Counted from the first letter of the stretch, positions 33,681 through 45,479 are shown. The stretch: DNA of 64,000 nucleotides from Haemaphysalis longicornis (GCA_013339765.2 CM023448.1:20353295-20417294); one strand, 5' to 3'. Numbers and translations: made by a program. The notes: generated by a model not told the origin, from the letters alone.

Positions 33681-33814
33681 CTTGCGACGAAAGCGAGCGA
33701 AAGCGACGGGAATTCCGTCGCTTTGTCACGCGACGATCGTTTTTGTGAAATGCTCGGGACAAATTTTCGTCGCGCGAAAGAATTCCCATCGCTTTCGCTC
33801 GCTTTCGTCGCAAG
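33681..33814. repeat. Short palindromic MITE-like element
   Basis: Inverted repeats CTTGCGACGAAAGCGAGCG and its complement enclose about 60 bp. The inner arms (AAAGCGACGGGAATTC / GAATTCCCATCGCTTT) also pair. Confidence 0.75.
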
Positions 33815-34359
33815 CGGGAATGGAAATTTCCGCCGGGCCGTCTGCTCCGCAGCGCGGTGGTAACCGCTCGATCTGCTCGGGCCGGACGAACGCGCACAGT
33901 CCCGCACGGCGGCGCCCCAAGCGGCAGACGGCCCCGTATATCGCTCCCGACACCCGCCTGGAGCCGGCCCTCGGCATACTAGCCAGTATATTCCACGCAC
34001 AATAATGGCGGAAAGATTTTTTGCTTCGGATGAACCAAGTTCTTTGCCCCTGTATTTTTAAATAGGTGAAGTGGTTATCACGTCGCCGTCACGCAGCTTT
34101 GTATCGTCGTAACATCGCTGACTGTCCGAACGAAGCTTGCAGCTAAGCCAATGCAGCGACCGAAGCTGTGTGTGTGTGTGTGTGCATCGCCTCCTGTGTG
34201 TTGTGGGCGCGTTCGTTTCGCGATGAAATGCGACGTACTTCTGCGGGTGGATTGTGCTTCCCATGGCTTGGATGATCTTTCTCGAGCACGTACGCCTAAA
34301 CCTCGCTGGGGTATGTGCAGTTGGCGTGGTTAAAAGCCTTCTCGGCTAGCGCGCTACAG
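33815..34359. other. Unassigned sequence
   Basis: GC-rich then mixed sequence with a short (GT)n at about 34,168. No feature supported. Confidence 0.45.
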
Positions 34360-35984
34360 TTAAAGGGGCCCTAAACAGGCTCCTGAAGGTCGCCATTTCA
34401 ATCGCGCAATCGCAAGAGTACCCCTTCACGACAATGTATACCAAATGTTACACGTCTGACTAAAGCAGGGGCCGCACAAACACGCAGCAAAGATGCTTTC
34501 TTTCTTCCTTGCTCCCCTACCGCTTCCTTGCCGCCACACTGCCGCGCTCTGACGAGCGACAGACCGCTTGAGACGCGCTCGGGTGACGCACGAAGCTCTC
34601 AACGGTATGGCTGCGCTATTGGTGGGCCCCGTTAAATGCTGTAGCCAATCAGCATACCCGGCTCCGGGATAAAACGCGGTCGCGCGGTGCTCCTGCTTCG
34701 GCGGCAGGGCGTATGCCCCGGCGGCACGGCACGGATGAATGTAGATCGTCGCCCTTTGTTACACGAGTTTAGCGGAGTTTTTAGATATAGCGCGTCGTTT
34801 ACAAGGTATGAATGACGCTGAAAAACACGGAGCATCTCTGCGGGCCTAAACGCCCGCTACAGGCGCGACCGCGGCAAGCATCTGCCTGCACGGTAGACAA
34901 GCAGCCCACTTTGCGGTGTATGCACGATACGGCATACACCGCAGCAGCTAAAACTTGTCACCGCCCGCCAGAGTGGGACTATTGCTGAAAACCAGTTTGC
35001 AAATACTTGAAAGGGGGTGACAGTGCAGTGAAAGATTGCGCGGGGGATCGTCGTCGTCGCGGCCTCGCAAAGCAGTGTCTATAACTGCGGCGATGCTAAG
35101 CCTTTCCCCTGACCTCGGGCGGACGAGCTCACCGCCGCAGAGCTTTGCGCCGCATGCTGAAAATTTTGAGTTTGGAAGCCCCCTATTTTGCCTTCAAACG
35201 CTCGTTTCCGCTCGTTTCCGCCGACGCGAGCACGGCCGGCGCGAGGAGCCGTTCGATGCGGGCCGGCTACCGACCGACCCCGCCGAGCGGTAGCGGATGT
35301 AGTAGGCGGAGCTTAGCCGTCATCTTTAGAGACCGGATTTTAGGCAAATGCCTATTTTTTCCCTTGCGTTCCTATCGCCCCATTTCGATATATGAGCACG
35401 AATTGGAGGTCAAGGATGGCTTTTATGGTGGGTTTATAGTGCCTATAAATGCCTATTTTGGGTGTTGGTGCCTAAACTCCGATAAATGCCTATAAATGCC
35501 TTTTTTTCTCAAATTGGCGCCTAAATCAGCACTATGTAGCGTCAAGTTTCGCTTTCTAATGCAATTTGATACCTTTATTCATTCTACCTGGAAATATTTA
35601 CTGTTCTGAATTCTATGGGTTTGAACCTGGTCCTCTTTTTAACACTCACTCCCCCCCCCCTCCCTTTGCGCCGGTGCAACCGGAGCGGCGGCTTCTGCAT
35701 GCTTTACGGGTGGCTTTCCCGCAGGACTTGGCGGTGGACGCACAACTCTACTCCCCAGGGGAACTATGATACCGTCAGGGGCAAAGAAAGTGATGGGGAA
35801 AAATTACGCCCACCTCCCCTCGCGGGAACCGTGGTGTGATGCAACGCATCTGGGTGGTTCCATTGGTGTTTCCGTTGGGTTTATTCTCTAGAGGAACCGT
35901 CGCATCAAGCAATCGTCGAGTACTTCGAGAGAGTGCAAACGGAGCACGGACGACCGTCGACTGAGACCGCGTTCGCTATCGGAG

Positions 35985-36170
35985 AGAGGAGAGGAGGAGA
36001 GTGGAGGAGAGACGCACCTGTGCCGCCGCCGCCGCCGCCGAGAGGAGAGGAGGAGAGTGGAGGAGAGACGCACCTGTGCCGACGCCGCCGCCGCCGCCGT
36101 TGTTAGGCGAGAGCGTTCTCTATCGGAGAGAGGAGAGTGGAGGAGAGACGGACGCCGCCGCCGTACAGAC
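35985..36170. repeat. Duplicated GAG/GCC-rich segment in hAT 5' region
   Basis: A ~60-bp block (AGAGGAGAGGAGGAGAGTGG ... GCACCTGTGCCG, then GCC triplets) is repeated at least twice and partly a third time. Confidence 0.8.
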
Positions 36171-36386
36171 GCAGGAGTGACATAGCCCCGAGCAAGAGAT
36201 GCGTTGCATCTAAAAACACTCTGACGAGCATGCCCTTATCTTGTTTGTAATGTACTAGTTGAAAGGTTCACTACCTGGTGAGACATTGGCTCTAGGCGAT
36301 TGGACCCGACCAATAGGAGGCACCCTTCCCTTCTGGTCCGGTCTTTCAACGTGCACGGTCTGGCCTTCTCCGCTGCCCTTTCAGCC

Positions 36387-38830
36387 ATGCCGAAACGGAA
36401 GACGCCCAGAAGTGCGTAGATCCGACAGTGGACACTTAACTCACCATTCTACAGAATAGACGGAGAGACCGTGTTCTGCCAACCGTGCGGAAAAAAGGTG
36501 AGCCGACGAATTTTTACGTGGCGTGAGTGTTTCATGTGTTATCCGAAACCACGGCCCCTCGATCAAGTGCGCTTGATCCAGGGGCCGTGGTCGAACTCGA
36601 AACTATGCAAAGTTGTCCATTGCGCCGCCTTGGTTGGCGCCTGGGCGTCATGGCCGCGATTCGCTGTTATTGCTTTTTGCTTATACTGCCCCTTCTTCTG
36701 AGAAAAGAAAGGAGGCACCTGTGTATTTTGAATACGGCAGACACCGTTCCTTTCGGTGCCTGCATTTGTTCAAACGTTGGTTATTTTGATTGCTAGCGTT
36801 GTTTATAAGTTCTAAACTTTCAATACCATTGAGAATATTGAAATGAAATATTTTAGATACCTTGAGAAGGAGATTCACATTTTTATGTACCGTCCCTGTG
36901 TGCTGCGTTAAGTGAAAACCCGGAAATTTCTTAATCAAACGAGCAATTGATCGGTTGGTGCTGAAGGATGATTTTTCAAAACTAGCGCTGATGAACGGAG
37001 CGTGTTTTTAAGATATGCACTGGACATCCGTTAAATCGAAGTCCACCTCGTAGCTACTCAGTTAATTACATGCAGACGCTAGCTAGAATAACCGAAGTAC
37101 GCCACACTAAGTTAACACGCAATTGAATCTGGTATCTTAATCCCCTGCCGTGCCACCGTGAAATTTAGGGTATTGATGGTGCGCGCCGAGTCAGTGGAAC
37201 AGACCGTCAATGGAATCTCACCTTGTTTTTCAAGTACGTTTTGGTGGTACAACACGCGTAGCAGCGCGGTGCTCAAGTGCAGTTATACCATCAAATAGGA
37301 CGCAGCAGGGGTGTTCGAGCGCTTCTCTGCGGAAGTTAGAATGTTTATTGATGCTTATCGTATTTATTTGTCTTCTGTTAGCATGTCAAGACGCTCAGTA
37401 TGCTAGCATGTTTATCTGCGCTGTGGTGTTGAATATACGCTTCGTATTTAAGAAATCCTAACGCATTTGCGCAGATTCCTTGCGAGAAGAAGTACTACTT
37501 CGCTCAGCATGAGAAGACGGCAGGTCACCTGGCAAACCTTAAGCGGGACAAGCCCTCAACATCCAAACAGTCTTTTTTGACAACAGCCTTCAAGGACGAC
37601 AGGACGAAATCTTGCAACGTTGATTTGTGCGAGGCCCTGGTGGCCGCAAACATCCCTTGGACCAAAATTGAAAATCCCGTGCTGAAACAATTTCTACAGA
37701 AATACTGCAATCACAACGTGCCGTCTGAGTCTACTTTGAGGAAGAACTACCTCCGGCCTTTGTATGAACAGACATTAGCAAGAATCAGAGAAGAGCTTGG
37801 CGACTCCTGCATTTGGATTTCCGTAGACGAAACAACAGACGTCAAAGGGCGCTTTGTCGCTCACTTTCTTGCTGGGAAGCTTGCGGCTCACGAGAAGACA
37901 AGGGCTTTCCTCGTGTGTTCGAAACCTTTGGAGAGAACAAATGGGGAGTCTGTAGCATTTTTTGTAAACGAATACCTAAAGGTTCTTAACCCTACAGGAG
38001 TCGAGGCCACCAAGGTTCTGTTTCTCTACACAGACGCTGCAGCCTGAAGGCCTTCTACCCGCAGATGCTCCAGAGTCACCTTCCTAGCGCATGCGCTTCA
38101 TCGTGTTTGCGAGGAACTGAGGGAGCACTTCACTGACGTCAACGAGCTTATTGGTTCAGCCAAGGCCCTGTTCCTGAAGGCACCCTCTCGCGTGCGCGTC
38201 TTCAAGGAGATGCTGCGTGATGTGTCCTTTCCGCCAGAACCCGTCGTCACACGATGGGGAACGTGGCTAGAAGTTGTTGAGTACTACAACTGCTACTTTT
38301 CGGACATCAAGGGCGTGATCAACGGCCTTCCAATTGACGGGTGTGTTGCAGTCACTAAGGCTCAAGCTGTCCTCTCCGTGAATAGCCTTCCAGGAGACCT
38401 CGCGTACCTTTGCACCAACTTCACGTTCTTAGGGGATTCTATCAGAAAACTTGAAAGTGCGGGAGAAACTCTTGTTACGAACGTTGCGTTAATTCTCCAC
38501 GCACAGGAAAGAATCGCCACCGTTCCCGAAGGACCTGTCGCCGAAAAGGCACGTGCGAAGCTGCAATCGATCTTGGACAAAAACAAGGGGCTTTCTGTCC
38601 TTAAAGAAGCTTCAGAAGTCCTTGCTGGTGAGCGCTGTAGGATCCCAGTGTCCAAGAACCCATCGAATCTTCCCAAGTATTAGTACGCACCAATCACATC
38701 TGTCGACGTCGAGCGTGCGTTCTCCGCGTACAAACTCATTCTCAGCGACAAGAGGTGCAATTTTGAACCCGGAAATCTGGAGCTGCTGGTAGTTACCTAT
38801 TGTTTCTATAATTTTCATAGTGATTCTTAA
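36387..38830 (+). pseudogene. hAT transposase (BED finger + DDE core), two exons, inactivated
   Basis: Exon 1 (36,387-36,497) starts MPKRKTPRSA, hits a TAG at 36,417, then continues FYRIDGETVFCQPCGKK. A GTGAGC donor follows, and the AG acceptor at 37,474 opens exon 2 with IPCEKKYYFAQHEKTAGHLAN, completing a C-x2-C...H-x5-H BED finger. The core has SVDETTDVKGRF with the first catalytic Asp, FLAHALHRVCEEL and PVVTRWGTWLEVV. The dimerisation tail SVDVERAFSAYKLILSDKR ends at 38,830. In-frame stops lie at 38,045 and 38,681, and a small frame wobble at 38,045-38,080. It resembles CGGBP1/ZBED-type hAT proteins. It would cut and paste the element. Confidence 0.85.
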
Positions 38831-39803
38831 ACTAGGTTCCGCGTTCTGTCCAAACACAATTCTTAATATTTATATTTCGAATGAGCGTATGTGTATTTGG
38901 CAGTGTTGAAAGGTCTATCCTATATAATTAAGGTACCTGTAGAAAATTGCTAAAGTTTGTACGTAAGTTCTCACGTAACAACATGTTAATTTCTTAACAA
39001 ACCTTGTCTATCTTGCATTTATTATTTTCTTGCTTTATTGTAATTTAATTGCGTGAGGCAGACATAACTTTGCGGTTTAGAAATCAGTATTACGATATTT
39101 CAAGTATTGTGTCTCCTGCCTGTTTCACAATATGCGACGCTTGAGTGACTTTCGCATGTGAACATGTATGTAAGCAATGCGCTTGTGAAATTAAGCCAAT
39201 TGAACGCCATTAGCCCGTAGGCATTACGGGGCAATTGCACGTGTAAGGTCAATATATAGAACTTGTTATGAGATAAAAATAAAGAATTGAATTGAATTGA
39301 ATTGACCTGTTACTGCCATTGTGGCCTCATAGCAATGACATTTTTGGATTTCCTGTCGTGCTTACAGTTCGCTCACGTCTTCACTTGAAATTATTAGCAT
39401 TTATTTAAAAATTTATTGCGCCTATTTTATTCTTTTTAGTGCCTAAAACGTTGTTTTTGCCGCGTATTTTTGGCGCCTAAAACGTGCTTTTTTAGTGCTT
39501 AAAAATCCGGCCTCTAGTCATCTTCTACAAAAAGAAGCGTGACGTACCGCCGAGGGGAGCCAATGGCTGCGCGCTTCTCAACGCACCCCTGTTTCTCTTG
39601 GTGTCACCGACCAGGTCTTGCGCATGGCCGGTGGCGTCCCCGCTTCCACAGTGCTTTGGAGGCGCGGTTTAAGAAGAACGCGCCAGGCCTTGTTGCGGGC
39701 CCTTTTTAATGAGCGATAACTCTTTTAGCGAGAACGCTTTTAAAGCATTTTTGCGGCAGGACGTAAATCTCAACTTTTGGAACCCTGTTTAGGGCCCCTT
39801 TAA

Positions 39804-40498
39804 GTGACTTGCTTTTCGTCCCCGCAATTCGCGCGCCAGGTGAGTGCGGAAATTACGACGGGCAGGAGGAGGCAACCGATCGTCGGTCAATCGCGGTTCA
39901 GACTTGCAACGCATGTCGTGACGCTGTGTTCGTTCGAAGCGCATCTATAGGTTGTTTTGAAGTTGAATAAAACGTATGCGTCAAACCCGAGCATTCGGCA
40001 CAAGGCGTTCTCTGCGATTGCGCGAAAGAAGTGCCAGGAGGCTTCAACGCTTTCTTTACGGAACGTAGTCAGGTAAGAGAATATCCATGTCGTGTTATGG
40101 CCGTGTTGCATTCAATACAAACGGTTAAGCGTTTGTTTACACTTGTTTGGATAGACGTAAAATGTCCAAGCACTCCGCCACTCCGCCGGCAGATCAGCCG
40201 GCAAATCGACGCTGAGCAGACGACACATCTCTTGCCGGAACTGCCTGAAAAGCCGCCCAATAGCAGGATGTCTACCTCATGACGAACATCTGGGAATGGG
40301 TGACGTAGACATGTGAAGGTGGCGGAGTCCAAAAACACGCAGGGAAGGGTGAGAAAATAGCGACGAACTTTGCAACAGAAGTGTGAGCTTTCCGCTGCAC
40401 GTAAAAGAGTAATACTTGGCACAGCTGACGCTGACGACCCATTCTTACGATTGCGCTAGTTCATTTAGTGTGCTCAAAACGCCTTTCAGGGCCCCTTT
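39804..40498. other. Unassigned sequence ending in a MITE terminus
   Basis: No coding feature. At 40,483-40,498 the motif TTCAGGGCCCCTTTAA matches the terminal repeat family and abuts PLE sequence. Confidence 0.5.
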
Positions 40499-41524
40499 AA
40501 CGGTCACCGGGCAGATACGCTTACTAAATTCTCCATAGCTTTAGCGCAGCATTTCAACCAACCAGGCCACATTTTCGATGACCTTAAGTTGTATATACTT
40601 GTCAAACTTTAAGTCTCATAGGGACAGAAAATACTAAGAATCCCATGTAATTCACAAATTCAACTCATGAAACCTGCTTGAAATAATGCGTCTAGGTGCA
40701 ACTTGGAATCCTTGGAAATAATCACAGGGAATACCGCATTAGGCATTGTCTTCCATATACTTTATCCAAAGACTATGACCCCTCCCTCCGCTCCTTACTT
40801 GGTTACCTAACTGCTTTTGTTTTCATTCCTTAGCTTCCGGTTTAGTACGCGCCCGCATCCCCCCAACATTTTTTGTGGCATTCTATTTTATTGTTATGTT
40901 TTCCTGTCTTTTTTGCTCCGCTTTGTCTTGTGCCCCGTACGCCACTCTAACTTTATCTTTTTATTTTTGAGTTTCAGGACAGGCCTGTTCCAGGAATGCT
41001 GCGCTGGCGACACGTGCAATTTCAGATGTGGGGTTATTGCTTTTTCTTTTGTGTGTGTTTGTGTGGTTTTGTCCCTGTTTTTGTTTTTTCCTGGACCTAG
41101 TTATTTCCCCCTTCTCTACTTTTTCTTTCGACCGGAGGCTTTCCGATAGTTTCTCATGAGAACTCCTTTCGCCACGTGTGCTGCTTCCGGAGTTTCTGGT
41201 AACTATGGGTATGCAGCGCGGAGCGGCAACAAACACTCTCTTATCCATTCTCTCCAATATCGCGGAATATCAACCCCTGGCTGATTTCCCTCTGGCCTCT
41301 CTTCGCGGCTCAAACTATACAACCTTCTTTCCCTCTCAATATCTCTCCCGAGATACTCCCAAACCAATCCGCTTTCTCAATTTGACTTCCTTCGCTCCTC
41401 ACCTGGGGACCTACCCCTATATAAAGCGTGCGAGCCAGGCGAGAGGTTGCCCTGAGGAAAGCAAGTCTCTGCTGAAACGTTGGCAACAATCGTGGTTTCT
41501 ACCTTCATCGAAGTTTTATTTCCC
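40499..41524 (+). mobile_element. Penelope-like element, family 2, plus copy (3' part)
   Basis: Starts inside the GIY-YIG domain (GHRADTLTKFSIALAQHFN, about 40,503-40,560). It continues through the same 3' region as the minus copy at 29,461-30,663: TGCAACTTGGAATCCTTGG, CGGAGCGGCAACAAACAC, TATATAAAGCGTGCGAGCC, GCTGAAACGTTGGCAACAATC. It ends at a TA tract. It could be the tail of the PLE that starts at 30,664, separated by later insertions. Confidence 0.75.
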
Positions 41525-41547
41525 TATATATATATATATATATATAT
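41525..41547. repeat. (TA)n microsatellite
   Basis: TA tract ending exactly at the first base of a gypsy LTR. Confidence 0.9.
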
Positions 41548-41824
41548 TGTAACGAGGGTAATGAACAAATGCAATAGACGCAACATGCCATCCAGACATC
41601 GGGGTATATGCCTCACCAGCATAGCCCATGTAGGATTATGCCGAATCCCCACACGGGGATATGCTCCAAAGAGGTGTCAGGGAAGACGATGAACCCCAGG
41701 GCGTGCATGCGCCAGAAAAACGCGCTTGGTGATCGCAACGCTCAGATCTGCGTTATCCATCGGCTTCTCTCCTGCAATTAAACAGCCTCAACCGGCTACC
41801 GGCGTGTCGGCTGTCTTCTTGACA
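41548..41824 (+). repeat. 5' LTR of gypsy copy II, 277 bp
   Basis: TGTAACGAGGG to TTCTTGACA, with the TG...CA ends of an LTR. Nearly identical to the LTRs at 45,980 and 51,166. Confidence 0.9.
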
Positions 41825-41888
41825 AGTGGTGGAGGTCAGGAGTTTCGATCCCGCCCTGGAGCTTCGTTCCCGGACGCTAGCACCCCCA

Positions 41889-43157
41889 ATGTCCAGAGAA
41901 ACCAGTCAGCCTGTGATCGGTAGCGGCTTCATGCGCGAGCGGGAGCCGGCCAAGTTCAGCGGTACAGACGACAGTGACGCGGAGGACTGGCTTGCTTCCT
42001 TCGAACGCGTGAGTGCGTATAATAAGTGGGACGACAATGCCAAGCTTAGCAACGTCGCCTTCTCTCTAACGAAAGTCGCGGAAACATGGTACAACAATAA
42101 TGAATCCGATCTCCGGCCTTGGTCTCATTTCTGTAGTGAATTTATTAGAATTTTCGGCCGCCCCGCTGTACGAAAACTTCGTGCCGAACAGTGCTTACGT
42201 GCACGCGGACAGAAGGCTGGCGAGACGTTCACCAGCTATATCGAAGACGTCATTGACCTATGCAAACGCGTCGACCCCTCCATGACGGAAGCTGACAAGG
42301 TCCGGAACATCTTAAAAGGCGTTGACGACGACGCTTTCCAGATGCTCTTGGCTAGAGACCCCAAAACTGTTGCGGATGTCGTCCGCTTGTGTCAGAGTTT
42401 TGACGACCTACGCAAGCAGCGAGCTCTGACTCGACAAGCCTGTGCTCGCGGGGAGTCCGTGGCGAGCATGGTGGCTACGTATGACGAGGATTCCGCTCTG
42501 TTTTCCCGCATCAAAGATTTTATCCGAGAAGAGGTGGCCCGCCAAGTTTCCCTGCTCCCCTGCACCGCAGAGCCGCCTTCTCCACTGGCGCCTACACTCC
42601 GGAATATGATACGGGACCAGGTAGCTAACGCATTGCCACCAGCCGAACACACCGCACCAGTCGCTGCCCCTACGCCCCTCTCCCCTCTCACCTACGCCCC
42701 TCTCACCTACGCTGGAGCGACAGCCAGGCCGTCACCATTGCCTGCTCCATTCTTCCAGTCCCCAGCGCCGCAATCAGCCGTGTCGTTCCAGCCTGCGGTG
42801 CGCATTGCGCCGACTCACGTACCATCACGACCACTTCCAAGCCCTATCACCAGTCCTTACGATGCCAATGCGTGGCGCACACCGGACAATCGACCTATCT
42901 GTTTCGCGTGTCGGACACACCCGGGCATGTCGCCCGCTACTGTCGTCGTCGTGTGGTGCCGGCCGCCAACATTTTTCAAGCACCTTTTTACGCTAGCCCC
43001 CACATCCCGTCTTATGTTCCGCCGCAAACTCCACAGAATTTGCCCACCGAGACTTCTGAACAGCCGCCGTTCACCAGCCGCCGATCGTCCTCCCCACGTC
43101 GCCGCTCAGTTTCTCCCATGCGTCGCCGCCCGACCAGTTACTGGGAGGAAAACTAAC
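41889..43157 (+). pseudogene. Gypsy gag, copy II, one frameshift in the zinc knuckle
   Basis: From the ATG at 41,889: MSRETSQPVI, then FSGTDDSDAEDWLASFERV, ETWYNNNESD, IFGRPAVRKLRAEQ, ETFTSYIEDVIDLCKRVDPS and DDDAFQMLLARDPK, the gag core. A proline-rich segment leads to CFACRT, where extra bases (about 42,920) shift the frame. The zinc knuckle and the RRSSSPRRRSVSPMRRR tail continue in another frame to the TAA at 43,154-43,156. In copy III this knuckle is intact (CFACRTPGHVARYC). Gag builds the particle and binds element RNA through the knuckle. Confidence 0.85.
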
Positions 43158-44210
43158 AGCCGCAGTTCCTGAGGCAAGAGCTGCGTCACCGTCGAACTGT
43201 ACAAGCCCTCAATTTTCACCAAAAAATGTTATTGACGTAATTGTAGAAGGTGCCCCTACCGTTGCGTTAATCGATGCAGGAGCAGCTGTTTCTGTTATCC
43301 ATGCCCGTCTCTGCCGCTCTCTACGAAAAGTGATGACACCCCTTTCTGGCCTTTCATTACGAGCCGCCAATTCGCAGCCCATTAAGCCGCTTGCTGCCCG
43401 CACTGCCCGGGTCGTCATCAAGAACATCTCGTACATCATTGAGTTCATCGTCCTGCCATCCTGCTCCCATGACGTGATCCTGGGTTGGGATTTTCTTTCA
43501 AGCCACGACGTTATTATTGACTGTGCTCGGGCTGAAGTTGAATTTTCCACTGATGTCTTAGAGGATTCCGATGATGCCCCTACTACCGAGCTACTAATTG
43601 CTGAAGACACTGACGTTCCGCCAGGCTCCTCTGTCGTCGTTCCATTGTGTTGCACCACTGTCCCAGACGCAACTGTTCTCTTTACGCCCTCAGCCATTTT
43701 CCTCCGTCGGAAATGTCTCCCTTTGCCCTGTGCCGTTTTAACAACTCGTGATGGCGCAAGCACTATGTTAGTCACGAATCCGTCGGCGACTCCATGTTCC
43801 CTTTTTAGTGGAGAAACACTTGGGTTTATAGAGATTGTTGATGCCCGGCTAGTCGTCGACGTACCTGACCATTTGCACCATCTTCAGATTGACGGACTGA
43901 GCGTTAGTTCCGGCGTACCAGAACAATTGCCATCTGCTGCTTTCCACCAGTGCATGGACGAAGACCTGGACGCAACCCAACGAGCACGACTTGCTGCATT
44001 GCTTCGGAAGTTCTGTTCGTCGTTTGATCACGCGCAAAGCTCGCTGGGTCGCACGTCCCTTGTCACGCACTCCATTGATACTGGTTCGCACGCCCCGCTT
44101 CGACAGCGCCCATATCGTGCGTCACCGACTGAGCGCCAAATCATTGAAGACAATGTGACGGATATGCTTAAGCGAGGTGTCATTCGCCCTTCCAAGAGTC
44201 CATGGGCTTC
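43158..44210 (+). pseudogene. Gypsy protease and RT start, copy II, truncated
   Basis: Lies in the -1 frame relative to gag: the sequence after GGAAAACTAAC opens in that frame as LTAAVPEA. The retropepsin domain shows VALIDAGAAVSVI (43,262-43,300), with DAG in place of the usual DTG/DSG, and VILGWDFLSSHDVIIDC. A linker leads to the RT entry (SIDTGSHAPLRQRPYRASP, RGVIRPSKSPWAS) where the copy ends. No stop interrupts this part. Confidence 0.85.
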
Positions 44211-44330
44211 TTATTTCGCCACCCTTCCTTCTCTGCAGCGCGGAGCGGCAACAAACACTTTTTCTTTCGACCGGAGGCTTTCCGATAGTTCACCTCTCAT
44301 GAGAACTCCTTTGAAACGTTGGCCACGTGT
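44211..44330 (+). other. Mosaic of family-2 PLE 3'-region pieces
   Basis: CAGCGCGGAGCGGCAACAAA (also at 41,214), then TTTCTTTCGACCGGAGGC with TTTCCGATAGT and CTCATGAGAACTCC (also at 41,125-41,165), then GAAACGTTGGCC and CCACGTGTGCT. The pieces match the PLE 3' region in a shuffled order. Confidence 0.7.
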
Positions 44331-44481
44331 GCTAGCGAATCAGAATAGAATGAGGGGCTCGTTGAAAATAACACAGAAATAAGGGTGGCAGTCGAGAAAA
44401 CCTCGGAAAGCAAAGGGGAGGATGTGTAGATCATTGAAACTAAGAATTTGGAAAGAAAGAAAGAAAGTGAAGAAAAAAATG

Positions 44482-44553
44482 CCCGCCAGGTGGATCCGAA
44501 CCCACGACCTCCAGAATACCGGTCTGGTGCGATAACCACTACGCTACCGGCGG
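44482..44553 (-). tRNA. tRNA-like, Thr(GGT)-type, one base missing in T stem
   Basis: Type A head with GTGGATCC for GTGGGATCC, which shortens the T stem. The rest of the cloverleaf is intact. Confidence 0.55.
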
Positions 44554-44945
44554 GGCGATTTTTCCCATTCACTTTCTGGGGTATTTATGTTAGGTATGTT
44601 TGTTTCCTGTGCTTGGGGTGGTAGCCAAGCGCCATTCGGACTAATCGGGGAGAAGGGGTACCTTCTTTTTTAACCCCCGGGTCGTGACTCGAGTGTCTAC
44701 GACATGTCCAGAGTGGTCGACCAGCTTTGAACCCTCTTAAGCTCCTTTGGCAACAAGACTGCCCAGAACAGAGGCCCTCGCTATGCATGTAGCGAATCAG
44801 AATAGGAATGAGGGGCTCGTTGAAAATAACACAGAAATAAGGGTTGGCAGTCGAGAAAACCTCGGAAAGCAAAGGGGAGGATGTGGTAGATCATTGAAAC
44901 AGATTAAGAATTTGGAGAAGAAAGAAAGAAAGTGAAGAAAAAATG

Positions 44946-45016
44946 CCCGCCAGGTGGGATCCGAACCCACGACCTCAGAATACCGGTCTGGTGCGATAAC
45001 CACTTACGCTACGCGG
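44946..45016 (-). tRNA. tRNA-like, type A head, damaged
   Basis: Loses a C in the anticodon stem (CTCAGA for CTCCAGA) and two bases of the acceptor (CTACGCGG for CTACCGGCGG), and gains a T in the D arm. Confidence 0.4.
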
Positions 45017-45405
45017 GGCGATTTTTCCCATTCACTTTCTGGGGTATTTATGTTAGGTATGTTGTTTCCTGTGCTTGGGGTGGTAGCCAGCGCCATTCGG
45101 ACTAATCGGGGAGAAGGGTGACTTCTTTTTAAACCCTCGGGTCGTGACTCGAGTGTCTACGACATGTCCAGAGTGGTCGACCAGCTTTGAACCCTCTTAA
45201 GCTCCCTTTGGCAACAAGACTGCCAGAACAGAGGCCCTCGCTATGCATGTAGCGAATCAGAATAGGAAATGAGGGGCTCGTTGAAAATAACACAGAAATA
45301 AGGGTTGGCAGTCGAGAAAACCTCGGAAAGCAAAGGGGAGGATGTGGTAGATCATTGAAACAGATTAAGAATTTGGAAAGAAAGAAAGAAAGTGAAGAAA
45401 AAATG

Positions 45406-45479
45406 CCCGCCAGGTGGGGATCCGAACCCCGACCTCCAGAATAACCGGTCTGGTGCGATAACCACTACGCTACCGGCGG
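45406..45479 (-). tRNA. tRNA-like, type A head, small indels
   Basis: An extra G in the T stem, CCCCGACC for CCCACGACC, and an extra A in the anticodon loop (ATAACCGG). The overall fold is still visible. Confidence 0.45.

Larger units (their letters stand above)
35327..39516 (+). mobile_element. hAT transposon with perfect 8-bp target duplication
   Basis: The TIR begins TAGAGACCGGATTTTAGGC and ends with a near-complement (GCTTAAAAATCCGGCCTCTA). It is flanked on both sides by GTCATCTT (35,319-35,326 and 39,517-39,524). It holds a single transposase gene with BED finger and hAT core, plus subterminal repeats of AAATGCCTATAAATGCC. Confidence 0.92.
34360..39803. mobile_element. TTAA-flanked TIR element hosting the hAT insertion
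   Basis: The ends TTAAAGGGGCCCTAAACAGG (34,360) and its exact complement (to 39,803) make a 20-bp inverted pair. Without the nested hAT it would be ~1.25 kb, a MITE-sized element lacking a coding frame. A related single end (TTCAGGGCCCCTTTAA) lies at 40,483-40,498. Confidence 0.6.
41548..44210 (+). mobile_element. Ty3/gypsy retrotransposon copy II (LTR-gag-protease-RT start)
   Basis: A close relative of the full copy at 45,980, truncated at 44,210 within the RT (after SPWAS). No 3' LTR follows. Confidence 0.9.
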
